The notes under the pieces: generated by a model
The model's input: the letters and a program-made list of their open reading frames with translations, nothing else
What the model was told of the DNA's origin: nothing
Database searches by the model: none
Assembly: GCF_035474595.1 (NCBI RefSeq)
Contig: NZ_DATIND010000003.1
Span: 1 to 34,560 of the forward strand
Length of the DNA stretch: 34,560 nucleotides
Direction: 5' to 3'
From: Longimicrobium sp.
Lineage (GTDB): Bacteria > Gemmatimonadota > Gemmatimonadetes > Longimicrobiales > Longimicrobiaceae
In this document: one piece after another, positions 14,227 through 22,225 of the stretch
Layout of the letters: the number at the start of each line of letters is the position of its first letter
Position numbering within the stretch: the stretch's first letter is position 1
Translations under genes and position numbers: made by a program

Positions 14227-17034
14227 ATGCCCGCCCCCGACACCCCGTTCTCGTTCAACGAAGCCTACCTCGCGGAGCTGCAGGCGCTCCGCCCGGGGAA
14301 GGACGGCCCCGGCCCGTTCGACGATTTCCCGGCGGAAGGGTTCGGCGACGGATCGGATGCCTCGCGCGACCGCCGCGCCGCGAACCTTCGCGCGATCTAC
14401 ACCGAGGTGGACCAGCAGCTGGACGGGCGCGACGAAGCGCACCGGCCGCTCTCCGCGCTCTGCTTCTCGGGCGGCGGGATCCGCAGCGCCACCTTCAACC
14501 TGGGCGTGCTGCAGGCGCTGGCCCGGTTCGGCGTGCTGGGGAAGTTCGACTACATCTCGTCGGTCTCGGGCGGCGGGTACATCTCCGGGTGGCTGGCCGC
14601 GTGGCGCCGCCGCACCCCCCAGGCCGAGGTGTTCCGCGAGCTTTCCGAGAAGGACCCGCCGCCGCGCCCGCTGGCGCCCGAGCCCAAGCCGCTGGACCAC
14701 CTGCGCGAGTTCTCGAACTTCCTGACCCCGCGCGTGGGCGCCGTGTCGGTGGACCTGTGGACGGCGGTGGCCATCATCGTCCGCAACCTGCTGCTGAACT
14801 GGCTGGTGCTCCTCCCGGTGCTGGCCGCCCTGGTCGCCCTTCCCCAGCTGTGCCTGCTGGTGGTGCAGGTGAAGCCGCGCCCTGCCGACCTCACGTGGAT
14901 GGTGGTGCTGGGGCTGGCGCTGGGGTTCGTGGCCGACCTGGCCGCGTTCTGGATCCGCTCCTCGCGGCTGCGCGAGGAGTCCGACCAGGGCGGTGTGCCG
15001 GCGGCTACCATGACGCCTTCCACGGTGCCGAAGCGGCGGCGCTGGAGCGTGGTATCGGCCGCGCTGGCGCCGCTCTGGGCCTCGTGCCTGGTCACCGTGA
15101 CCGCCGTGATCTGGGCCACGGCCCCCAACGGAGCGCCGGCGGAGAGCGAGGCGGTGCTCGACTACGCCTTCGTCTGGCTCCTGTTCAGCCCGCTGATCGC
15201 CTGGGCCGTGTCCGGGCTCCGCTTCCGGCTGGGCTCGCGCTCGGGGCGGCCCTTCCTCCCCGAGCTCGTGGCGCTCGTGGGGTCCGGATCGGTGGCGGCC
15301 ATTCTGCTCGTCTCGCTGCACCGGGGCGCGTCCGCGTGGCTGGCCGCGCATCCCGCGCTCTTCGTCTCCCTCGCCGTTCCCGCCGTTCTCGCGGTGCACC
15401 TGCTGGCCAAGACGATCTTCGTGGGGATCGGCAGCGTGGGCGAGAAGCGCCGGAGGCGCGCGAGCCAGCCCGGCGGCCGCGACCGGTACGGGCTGGGCGA
15501 CATGGACCGCGAGTGGTGGGCCCGGCTCTCGGGGTGGGTGCTGATCGCCGCGCTGATCTGGCTCGTGTCCAGCCTGCTGGTGCTGGCCGCCACGCCGCTG
15601 CTGGAGCGCCTGACGGCGTGGATCGCGGCCATGGGCGGGATCTCCGGCGCGGCCGTGGCGCTGCTGGGCAAGAGCGGCAAGACGATGTCGGGGCGGCGCG
15701 ACGACACCGAGGGCTCCAGGACGAAGGAGATGGCGCTGACGGTCGCGGTCCCGCTCTTCTGCGCCTGCATCGTCGTCCTGCTGGCGCTGGGAACGGTCGC
15801 CCTGGGACGCGTGTTCACCGGCAACCCCGATCTCCTCGGCATCCCCCGCAGCTTCTCCGGCAGCCTGGGCGTGGTCTCGTTCGACCAGATCGTGGCGTTC
15901 GCGGTGATGATGGCGGGGCTGTTCGGGTTCGGCGCGCTGATGGCGTGGGCGGTGAACGTGAACCGCTTCTCCCTTCAGGCGATGTACCGCAACCGCCTGG
16001 TGCGGGCGTACCTGGGCGCGTCGAACACCAGCCGCGACCCGGACACCTTCACCGGCTTCGACCCGCACGACGACGTTCCCCTGCACGAGTGCCGCGACGA
16101 GCGGCCGCTCCCGGTCATCAACGCGGCGCTGAACCTGGTGCGCGGCGGAGAGAGCCTGGCCTGGCAGCAGCGCAAGGCCGAGTCGTTCTCCATGTCGCCG
16201 CTCTTCTGCGGGAACTTCTACGACGGCTACCGCCGCTCCGAGGACTATGCCGGCGGGATCCGGCTGGGGAGCGCGGTGGCCATCTCGGGCGCCGCGGCGA
16301 ACCCCAACATGGGGTACCACTCCTCGCCCGCCGTCACCTTCCTGCTCACCCTGCTGAACGCGCGTCTGGGGGCGTGGCTGGGGAACACGGGGAGCGCGGG
16401 GAACCGCACCTTCCGCTTCCCCGGCCCGGTGTGGGCGCTCCGCCCCATCCTCTCCGAGCTGTTCGGCCGCACCGACTCGAAGAGCCGCTACGTGAACCTC
16501 TCCGACGGCGGCCACTTCGAGAACCTGGGGGTCTACGAGATGGTGCTGCGGCGCTGCCGCTACGTGGTGGTGAGCGACGCCGGGCAGGACCCCAAGGCCA
16601 CCTTCGACGACCTGGGGAACGCCATCCGCAAGATCCGCATCGACTTCCGCATCCCCATCGACTTCGAGGAGCGCATCCACATCTCCCCGCGCGAAGACCT
16701 GCCGACGGGGATGTTCTGCGCCAGGGCGCGCATCCGCTACTCCGAGGTGGACGGCGAGGACGCGGCGGACGGCGTGCTGCTGTACGTGAAGCCGGCGCTG
16801 TACGGGCGCGGCAAGCCGGTGCCGTACGACGTGTGGTCGTACGCCGGCGCGTCGCCGCTCTTCCCGCACGAGTCCACCGCCGACCAGTGGTTCGACGAGT
16901 CGCAGTTCGAGAGCTACCGCGCGCTCGGCCTGCACGCGCTCACCCAGATCGCCGACGGCTTCCAGGGCGGCGACCTCCCCGCCTTCTTCCGCGCCGTCGA
17001 TGGATATCTGAAGGCGCGCGTCCCCGCGCCCTGA
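14227..17034 (+). CDS. Large membrane patatin-like phospholipase
   Basis: A 935-aa patatin-family acyl hydrolase. The N-terminal part has the oxyanion motif GGGIRSATF (residues 82-90) and the nucleophile segment SSVSGGGYISG (Ser114). About nine or ten hydrophobic segments follow between roughly residues 170 and 590 (for example LLNWLVLLPVLAALVAL and ALIWLVSSLLVLAA), so the protein is an integral membrane protein. The second half of the patatin domain returns with Asp760 in LSDGGHFENLG. Patatins hydrolyse acyl esters of phospholipids with a Ser-Asp dyad. The 646-residue separation is far larger than in compact patatins. The start ATG at 14227 lacks a clear ribosome site but is the first start after the promoter. 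The substrate is unknown. Confidence 0.85.
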   Translation: MPAPDTPFSFNEAYLAELQALRPGKDGPGPFDDFPAEGFGDGSDASRDRRAANLRAIYTEVDQQLDGRDEAHRPLSALCFSGGGIRSATFNLGVLQALARFGVLGKFDYISSVSGGGYISGWLAAWRRRTPQAEVFRELSEKDPPPRPLAPEPKPLDHLREFSNFLTPRVGAVSVDLWTAVAIIVRNLLLNWLVLLPVLAALVALPQLCLLVVQVKPRPADLTWMVVLGLALGFVADLAAFWIRSSRLREESDQGGVPAATMTPSTVPKRRRWSVVSAALAPLWASCLVTVTAVIWATAPNGAPAESEAVLDYAFVWLLFSPLIAWAVSGLRFRLGSRSGRPFLPELVALVGSGSVAAILLVSLHRGASAWLAAHPALFVSLAVPAVLAVHLLAKTIFVGIGSVGEKRRRRASQPGGRDRYGLGDMDREWWARLSGWVLIAALIWLVSSLLVLAATPLLERLTAWIAAMGGISGAAVALLGKSGKTMSGRRDDTEGSRTKEMALTVAVPLFCACIVVLLALGTVALGRVFTGNPDLLGIPRSFSGSLGVVSFDQIVAFAVMMAGLFGFGALMAWAVNVNRFSLQAMYRNRLVRAYLGASNTSRDPDTFTGFDPHDDVPLHECRDERPLPVINAALNLVRGGESLAWQQRKAESFSMSPLFCGNFYDGYRRSEDYAGGIRLGSAVAISGAAANPNMGYHSSPAVTFLLTLLNARLGAWLGNTGSAGNRTFRFPGPVWALRPILSELFGRTDSKSRYVNLSDGGHFENLGVYEMVLRRCRYVVVSDAGQDPKATFDDLGNAIRKIRIDFRIPIDFEERIHISPREDLPTGMFCARARIRYSEVDGEDAADGVLLYVKPALYGRGKPVPYDVWSYAGASPLFPHESTADQWFDESQFESYRALGLHALTQIADGFQGGDLPAFFRAVDGYLKARVPAP

Positions 17035-17256
17035 TCTCCGCGCGATCCGTCGAGCAGCGAGCACGGTGTGATGGCGCTTCTAATCGGCCACGCGGGAGAC
17101 GGGAAGGTCCACGAGAGACGCGGTTGATACAGAGCAAGGCAGATGGCATGATGGCGAGCATTTCATCCGCCGGCTGATCGTCACAAGCAGCGCTTAAGGC
17201 AGGAAGATCAAGCCTTGGAGCCATGATCTGCCCTCAGCGGAGCGATGAACACGCGC

Positions 17257-17285
17257 GACCCCGACCGGATCATCCGGCCGGGGTC
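17257..17285 (+). terminator. Possible terminator hairpin upstream of comM
   Basis: GACCCCGACCGG / CCGGCCGGGGTC with one mispair and loop ATCAT. CGCCTTTC follows. It is about 220 nt after the patatin-like gene and could end its transcript. Confidence 0.5.
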
Positions 17286-17349
17286 GTCGCCTTTCAGGAG
17301 GTCGCTGATCCGAGGCGGCGCAACTAATCAGCCACCGCAAACACGAAAG

Positions 17350-17378
17350 TTGACAGCGGTGACAGTCACCGCTACCGT
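17350..17378 (+). promoter_or_regulatory. Possible comM promoter with embedded dyad
   Basis: TTGACA (17350-17355), 17-bp spacer, TACCGT (17373-17378). The spacer is filled by the perfect dyad AGCGGTGA-CAG-TCACCGCT (17355-17373). The -35 is consensus and the -10 weak, as for a regulated promoter. Confidence 0.5.
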
Positions 17379-17433
17379 TTCGGCCTTCTCATGCTCGCTC
17401 CGCTTATCCAACCCGCATTCTGGAGCCTGCCTC

Positions 17434-18996
17434 ATGCTCGCCACCGTAACCGCCGGCGCCGTCCTGGGGATCGACGCGTTCCTGGTCACCATCGAGGCCG
17501 ACGTGTCCAGCGGCCTTCCCGCCTTCTTCCTGGTCGGCCTCCCGCAGGGCGCCGTGAAGGAGGCCCGCGAGCGCATCATCGCCGCGATGGGGAACAGCGG
17601 CTACTACCTCCCCCCGCGCCGCATCACGCTGAACCTGGCCCCGGCCGACGTGCCCAAGCAGGGGAGCGCGTTCGACCTCCCGCTCGCGGTGGGGATGCTC
17701 GCCGGCGCGGGGCAGATGCGCTCGATCGACCGCCTCGCCGGGTACATGATGGTCGGCGAGCTGGGGCTGGACGGCGCGCTCCGCCCCGTCCGCGGCGCGC
17801 TCCCGCTGGCGATCGCCGCGAAGCAGGCCGGGTTCGCGGGGATCGTCCTCCCCGGCCACAACGTGGGCGAGGCGGCGGTGGTGGACGGCATCGACGTGCG
17901 CGGCGCCACCACGCTGAAGGAGATCGTCCGCTTCCTCGAAGGCTCCGAGGAGCTGCCGCAGACCACGCTCGACCGCGACGCGCTCTTCCGCGCCGCGTCC
18001 GCCGTCGAGCACGACTTCGCGGACGTGAAGGGGCAGGAGCACGTGAAGCGCGCGCTGGAGGTGGCCGCGGCGGGCGCGCACAACATCCTTATGGTCGGGC
18101 CGCCGGGCTCGGGAAAGACGATGCTGGCGCAGCGCCTCCCCGGCATCCTCCCGCCGCTCACCTTCGACGAGGCGCTGGAGACGACGAAGATCCACTCCGT
18201 CGCCGGGCTGCTGGGCGGCACGAAGTCGCTCGTCGCCACGCGCCCCTTCCGCAATCCCCACACGACCATCTCGGACGCGGGGCTGATCGGCGGCGGCCCG
18301 CATCCCCGCCCCGGCGAGGTGTCGCTCGCGCACAATGGCGTGCTCTTCCTGGACGAGCTCGCCGAGTTCCGCCGCAACGTCCTCGAGGTCCTCAGGCAGC
18401 CGATCGAGGACGCGAAGGTGACGCTGTCCCGCGCCGCCGTCTCCCTCACCTACCCCTCGCGCTTCATGCTGGTCGCGGCGATGAACCCGTGCCCCTGCGG
18501 CCATCACGGCGACACGCAGCGGCGGTGCACCTGCGCGCCGCAGCAGGTGCAGCGCTACCTCGGCCGCGTCTCCGGGCCGCTGCTGGACCGCATCGACCTG
18601 CACGTGGAGGTGCCCGCCGTCCGCTACCGCGACCTGTCCGACCGGCGCGCGGGCGAGCCCAGCGATTCCATCCGTGCGCGCGTCACCCGGGCGCGCGAGG
18701 TGCAGCGCGCGCGCTTCGGCGACCGCGGCGACGTGCACGCCAACGCGCACATGACCGCGCGCGACCTGCGCGAGCACTGCGCCATCGGCGACGGCGGCGA
18801 GGCGCTGCTGCGGACGGCCATCACCCGCCTGGGGCTCAGCGCCCGCGCCTACCACCGCGTGCTCAAGATCGCCCGCACCATCGCCGACCTGGACGGCGGC
18901 GGCGACATCTCCACCGCGCACGTGAGCGAAGCCATCCAGTACCGCTCGCTCGACCGCGCATCGGCCGCGGCTGCCGCGGCGGCGGCGGCCGGGTGA
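17434..18996 (+). CDS. comM: YifB/ComM-family AAA+ ATPase (Mg-chelatase-like)
   Basis: A 520-aa protein of the YifB/ComM family, usual length. The N-terminal Lon-protease-like domain begins MLATVTAGAVLGIDAFLVTIEADVSSGLPAFFLVGLP. The AAA+ core has Walker A GPPGSGKT (residues 222-229), Walker B VLFLDELAEF, and the Mg-chelatase hallmarks NPCPCGHHGD and the C-rich RRCTCAPQQVQRYLGRVSGPLLDRIDLHVEVP. The C-terminal helical domain (GLSARAYHRVLKIARTIADLDG) is typical. ComM is a hexameric helicase that promotes branch migration of incoming DNA in natural transformation of Vibrio/Haemophilus; that role here is by family. The start ATG at 17434 has TGGAG 8 nt upstream. An Ala run (ASAAAAAAAAAG) ends the protein. 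Confidence 0.93.
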   Translation: MLATVTAGAVLGIDAFLVTIEADVSSGLPAFFLVGLPQGAVKEARERIIAAMGNSGYYLPPRRITLNLAPADVPKQGSAFDLPLAVGMLAGAGQMRSIDRLAGYMMVGELGLDGALRPVRGALPLAIAAKQAGFAGIVLPGHNVGEAAVVDGIDVRGATTLKEIVRFLEGSEELPQTTLDRDALFRAASAVEHDFADVKGQEHVKRALEVAAAGAHNILMVGPPGSGKTMLAQRLPGILPPLTFDEALETTKIHSVAGLLGGTKSLVATRPFRNPHTTISDAGLIGGGPHPRPGEVSLAHNGVLFLDELAEFRRNVLEVLRQPIEDAKVTLSRAAVSLTYPSRFMLVAAMNPCPCGHHGDTQRRCTCAPQQVQRYLGRVSGPLLDRIDLHVEVPAVRYRDLSDRRAGEPSDSIRARVTRAREVQRARFGDRGDVHANAHMTARDLREHCAIGDGGEALLRTAITRLGLSARAYHRVLKIARTIADLDGGGDISTAHVSEAIQYRSLDRASAAAAAAAAAG

Positions 18997-19018
18997 GGCG
19001 GCGCCGCATGTGATTCTC

Positions 19019-19044
19019 CCCCTCCCGTGCGCCTTGGGGAGGGG
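19019..19044. terminator. Likely bidirectional hairpin between comM and serine hydrolase
   Basis: CCCCTCCC (19019-19026) and GGGAGGGG (19037-19044) enclose a 10-nt loop in the short gap between two converging genes. No T-run on either side. Confidence 0.4.
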
Positions 19045-19058
19045 AGAGTCACCCGCGC

Positions 19059-20558
19059 CTACTGCCCTGCCAGGAAGCCGATGATGCCGCGGGCCACGCG
19101 CTGGGCGGCGGGCGCGTCGTAGTTCCCCATCACCGCCACGGTCCACTCGCCGCCGCGCGTCCAGTACAGGTCCGAGTTGATGCCCGACGAGGCGCCGCCG
19201 CCGTCGTGGCCCACGATGGCGTGGCCGTTCTCCTGCTTCACTTGGAAGCCGTAGCCGTACTCGCCCAGCCCGTCCTTGGCCGTCGTCAGCCGCTCCACCA
19301 TCGCCGCGCTCACCAGCCTGCCGCCGCGCAGCGCCTCGGCGAACCGCACCATGTCGCCCGCGGTGGAGTAGAAGCCGCCGCACGGCGTGCCCCGCATCCC
19401 CAGGAACGCCCAGTTCGGCCGGCGCGGGTTCACGCCCAGCGGGTCGTCGTCGAACCAGCCGTACCCCACCGCCAGGTTGTCGACGGGATCGTTGATCGCG
19501 TACGCGTCGGTCCGCGTCATCCCCGCGGGCGCGTACACGTGGCGGCGGATGTAGTCGTAGTAGTTCTCCCCCGACACCTTCTCGATCACCGCGCCGAGCA
19601 CGACGAAGCCCTCGTTGCTGTATCCCGACCGCGTCCCCGGCTCGTACCGCAGCGGCTCGCGGGCGAACACGTCCAGCAGCGACATCGCGGTGGGGTAGTC
19701 CTTCCGGCGGTCGTATCCCGGCCGGTCGAAGAAGCCGCCGAGGCCGGCCGAGTGCGTCAGCAGCTCGTGGATGGTGATCTTCCGCGCGGCCTCGGCATCC
19801 GGGTACTCCGGCAGCACCTTCGCCAGCGTGTCCTCGAAGCGCAGCTTCCCCGCCTCCACCAGCTGGGCGATGGCCACGGCGGTGAACATCTTTCCCATCG
19901 ACGCGATGTTGAAGCGCGTCTCCAGGTTGTTGGCGACGTGGAATCCGCGCTCCGCCTCGCCGAACGCCTGCTGGTAGAAGACGCTGCCGCCCTTCATCAC
20001 CCGCACCACGCCCGAGAAGTCGTCGCGCCGCGCGGCCGCGGTGACGCGCTGGCTGATGGCGTCGCGAATCTCCGCGTCCGGGAGCGCTCCCGTCGGCCAC
20101 GCCTCCAGCGCGGCGGGGACGATGGTGACGCCGACGCCCTCCGCGCGCGCCGGCGTGCGGTCGCCGCCGCCGCCCAGGAGCATCGCCGCCGTGCGGCCGG
20201 TGCGGCGCACGCGCACGTCGAAGCGCAGCGGATCGCCCGCGCCGCGCACGGAAACGAAATCGAGCCCGCCGCTCTGCGACTGGATGCCCTGCAGGAACGC
20301 CGTCTGGCTGGCCAGCGGCTCGCGCCGCCGCGCTGCGTCGGAGAGCGCGGTGTCGGCCCAGCGCCGGACGCGCGCGCTGTCGCCGCTGTTGATCGCGTCC
20401 AGCAGCGCCTGCGCGAGCCGGCCCATCGGCGTGGCCGGCAGTTCCGCCCGCGCGGCCACCGGCGCGGACACGTGGACGATCGCCGGCGCCTGCGCGTTCG
20501 CGGACGAGGCAGCGAGCACGGCCGCACCGGCGACCGCGAGAGTTCCGTATGCGTTCAT
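19059..20558 (-). CDS. Exported serine hydrolase of the beta-lactamase/penicillin-binding class C fold
   Basis: A 499-aa protein with a Sec signal peptide (residues 1-22, ...LAASSANAQA). Residues about 40-175 form an N-terminal region of unknown fold. The class C beta-lactamase-like domain follows, with nucleophile motif SMGK (Ser220, Lys223), the YSN motif (Tyr313-Asn315) and HDGG at 451-454 in place of KTG. All three catalytic elements are present. Such proteins are periplasmic or surface esterases, D-Ala-D-Ala peptidases or related amidases; true beta-lactamase activity should not be assumed. The start ATG at 20558 is chosen for the signal peptide; the ribosome site is poor. It converges with comM. 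Confidence 0.9.
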   Translation of the reverse strand: MNAYGTLAVAGAAVLAASSANAQAPAIVHVSAPVAARAELPATPMGRLAQALLDAINSGDSARVRRWADTALSDAARRREPLASQTAFLQGIQSQSGGLDFVSVRGAGDPLRFDVRVRRTGRTAAMLLGGGGDRTPARAEGVGVTIVPAALEAWPTGALPDAEIRDAISQRVTAAARRDDFSGVVRVMKGGSVFYQQAFGEAERGFHVANNLETRFNIASMGKMFTAVAIAQLVEAGKLRFEDTLAKVLPEYPDAEAARKITIHELLTHSAGLGGFFDRPGYDRRKDYPTAMSLLDVFAREPLRYEPGTRSGYSNEGFVVLGAVIEKVSGENYYDYIRRHVYAPAGMTRTDAYAINDPVDNLAVGYGWFDDDPLGVNPRRPNWAFLGMRGTPCGGFYSTAGDMVRFAEALRGGRLVSAAMVERLTTAKDGLGEYGYGFQVKQENGHAIVGHDGGGASSGINSDLYWTRGGEWTVAVMGNYDAPAAQRVARGIIGFLAGQ

Positions 20559-20657
20559 CGGGAGGGATGAGGTCGGGGGTCCGAACCGCGGCGAGCCGCG
20601 GCACCGTGCCGCGGCTCGCTGGATTAGTGCATCATCCCGCCCGAAAGGTTGGAACGC

Positions 20658-21059
20658 CTACATCACGTACTGCCCGATCAGGCGCAGGTAACCCTGACGT
20701 CCGCCCTCCTTCGTCCACCGCCGCAGCGACTTCTGGATCCGCTTCAGGCAGGCGGCGATCTCGTCCACGCTCTTCAGCCCGTCTCCCTCCTCCAGGAAAT
20801 GGCCGTTGAACGTGTCGCGCCCCAGCCGCCACTCGCAGATGCCCCGCACCGCCCGGTATACGTCGCCGCGCGCGCCGGGGAGATCCCGCTCGGGCGGGGT
20901 GCGGCCGCGCTGCTCGGCGGCGTAGTCCGCGATCAGCGTCTCCAGCGCGCCCTCCACGTCGTAGTCCAGCAGCGCAGGGTTCACGCGGTGCAGGTTGGAG
21001 ATCACCGACTCGATGTTCTGCAGCACGTCCTCGTACTCTTCCACGATCCGGTCCTGCAT
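20658..21059 (-). CDS. Conserved hypothetical protein, small helical
   Basis: A 133-aa, predicted all-helical cytosolic protein. The N-terminus MQDRIVEEYEDVLQNIESVI and the middle RAVRGICEWRLGRD resemble a conserved hypothetical family known to me from several phyla, without assigned function. The C-terminus has LKRIQKSLRRWTKEGGRQGYL. No membrane segment or catalytic motif is visible. It diverges from the TetR gene, leaving a 198-bp shared intergenic region. The operators there sit nearer the TetR side but could influence both genes. Confidence 0.75.
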   Translation of the reverse strand: MQDRIVEEYEDVLQNIESVISNLHRVNPALLDYDVEGALETLIADYAAEQRGRTPPERDLPGARGDVYRAVRGICEWRLGRDTFNGHFLEEGDGLKSVDEIAACLKRIQKSLRRWTKEGGRQGYLRLIGQYVM

Positions 21060-21191
21060 CGCCGCATCCTTTCCGGAGAGTAGACATAAACGGGATGATC
21101 GATGCAGAGTTTACGTCGTTAACGGCGGGCGCGCAAATCCCCCGGCACCGATCCGCAGCGGCCACTCGCGCTCGATAAGGATACGATTCTC

Positions 21192-21220
21192 TTGCGATCA
21201 CAGGGAGATCCCGATACTCT
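21192..21220 (+). promoter_or_regulatory. Promoter of the TetR-family gene
   Basis: TTGCGA (21192-21197), 17-bp spacer, TACTCT (21215-21220). Its -10 box touches the first of two operator-like dyads (21220-21244), as expected for autorepression. Confidence 0.5.
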
Positions 21221-21244
21221 GACCCGAGTCACTGACCAGAGTCA
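21220..21244 (+). promoter_or_regulatory. Tandem TetR-type operator sites
   Basis: TGACCCGAGTCA (21220-21231) and TGACCAGAGTCA (21233-21244) are two dyads of form TGAC-N4-GTCA, one base apart. Both lie between the -10 box and the TetR start codon, which is the usual place for autoregulatory operators. Confidence 0.6.
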
Positions 21245-21257
21245 CGGAATCGGGAAG

Positions 21258-21845
21258 ATGAGAAAGACGCGGAAGGATTCAGGCGAGGAGACGCGCGGCC
21301 GCATCGTCGCCGCCGCGCGGGAGCTGTTCCGCGAACGGGGATTCGACGCGACCTCGGCCGAGCAGATCGCGGCGCGCGCGGGCGTGGCGAAGGGAACGGT
21401 CTTCCTGCACGGCGGCAGCAAGGAGCGCCTCCTCCTGCTCGCGTACGAGGCCGACGTGCTGGAGACCGCCACCCGCGCGCTCGCCGGCATCGACCCCGCG
21501 CAGCCGCTCCCGAAGGCGCTGCAGGCGGTCTTCACCCACTTCTTCCGCCTCTACGAGCGCGACGTGGTGCTGGCGCGGCGCTTCGTGAAGGAGCAGGTCG
21601 TCCTCACGCACGCCGAGAACCCGCTCGCCCCGCTCACGCTGGACTTCGTGGCGCGCCTGAGGGACCTGATTGCCATCCGCCGGGAGGACGGCGAGCTGGA
21701 CCCCGACGTGGACCCCGCGCTCGGGGCGCAGAGCTCGTACGCGCTGTACCAGGGCGTGCTGGTGGGCTGGCTCGCCGGCTGGATCCCCGACGCCGCCACC
21801 CGCGACCGCATCCTCGCCGGCACCCTGGCCCTGCACTGGAGCTGA
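21258..21845 (+). CDS. TetR/AcrR-family transcriptional regulator
   Basis: A 195-aa repressor. The N-terminal DNA-binding domain spans residues about 10-57: ETRGRIVAAARELFRERGFDATSAEQIAARAGVAKGTVFLHGGSKERLLL. FLHG replaces the usual YYHF at the end of the recognition region. The C-terminal two thirds form a helical ligand-binding and dimer domain of unknown ligand. The start ATG at 21258 gives the standard N-terminus; in-frame sequence upstream would overlap the promoter. Two operator-like dyads just upstream suggest autorepression. No transporter or enzyme gene typical of TetR partners is next to it, so its target could be the divergent 20658-21059 gene or lie elsewhere. Confidence 0.92.
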   Translation: MRKTRKDSGEETRGRIVAAARELFRERGFDATSAEQIAARAGVAKGTVFLHGGSKERLLLLAYEADVLETATRALAGIDPAQPLPKALQAVFTHFFRLYERDVVLARRFVKEQVVLTHAENPLAPLTLDFVARLRDLIAIRREDGELDPDVDPALGAQSSYALYQGVLVGWLAGWIPDAATRDRILAGTLALHWS

Positions 21846-22225
21846 GGGACACACCGCGCGAGGCGTAAAGGGGGACATCGATGCCGCGGAGATGAGGCCG
21901 GGGCGCCCCATTCCGCCCGCCGCGCCGGAAACATCGGTCAGTACCGACGCGGCGTAACTGGACCACGCCTAAGGACCTACACCGGCGCGACAATAAATAT
22001 GTATTTCAGCACGGATTATGCGGCTCACTGCGCCTACCTTCGCACAGCCTGGCCGCACCCCTCGCGAAGGCTCACCCTGCCTCCGCGGACCGAAGCGCCC
22101 GCCTGGAGGTTCCGACGCATCCCGGCTCGTCACCGCCGGACGGCGCACTCCGCCCTCCTCCTTTCTCCGCCCCCGGCGCGTGCCGGGCGGCGGCACCCGC
22201 ACCCCCCAGCGGACGGAGGACCAGA
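21846..22225. other. Intergenic region upstream of the S8 protease gene
   Basis: No gene. An A+T-rich patch (21991-22008, AATAAATATGTATTT) stands out in the GC-rich surroundings and probably marks the protease promoter, though no consensus -35 fits. The last bases (22213-22222) hold the ribosome site GGAGGACC. Confidence 0.45.

Larger units (their letters stand above)
17035..17433. other. Intergenic region between patatin-like gene and comM
   Basis: Holds a hairpin (17257-17285) and a promoter/operator-like segment (17350-17378). 17035-17250 shows no gene and no tRNA. Confidence 0.5.

Noticed and set aside
14176-17064. Very long open frame on the minus strand opposite the patatin-like gene
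   Set aside because: Its translation is rich in Arg, His, Ala and Gly with no domain or start signal. It mirrors the codon bias of the true gene on the other strand, as do similar frames opposite guaB, comM and the S8 protease.
17035-17250. Searched for a tRNA or small RNA after the patatin-like gene
   Set aside because: No cloverleaf-compatible arms or TTCRA loop were found.
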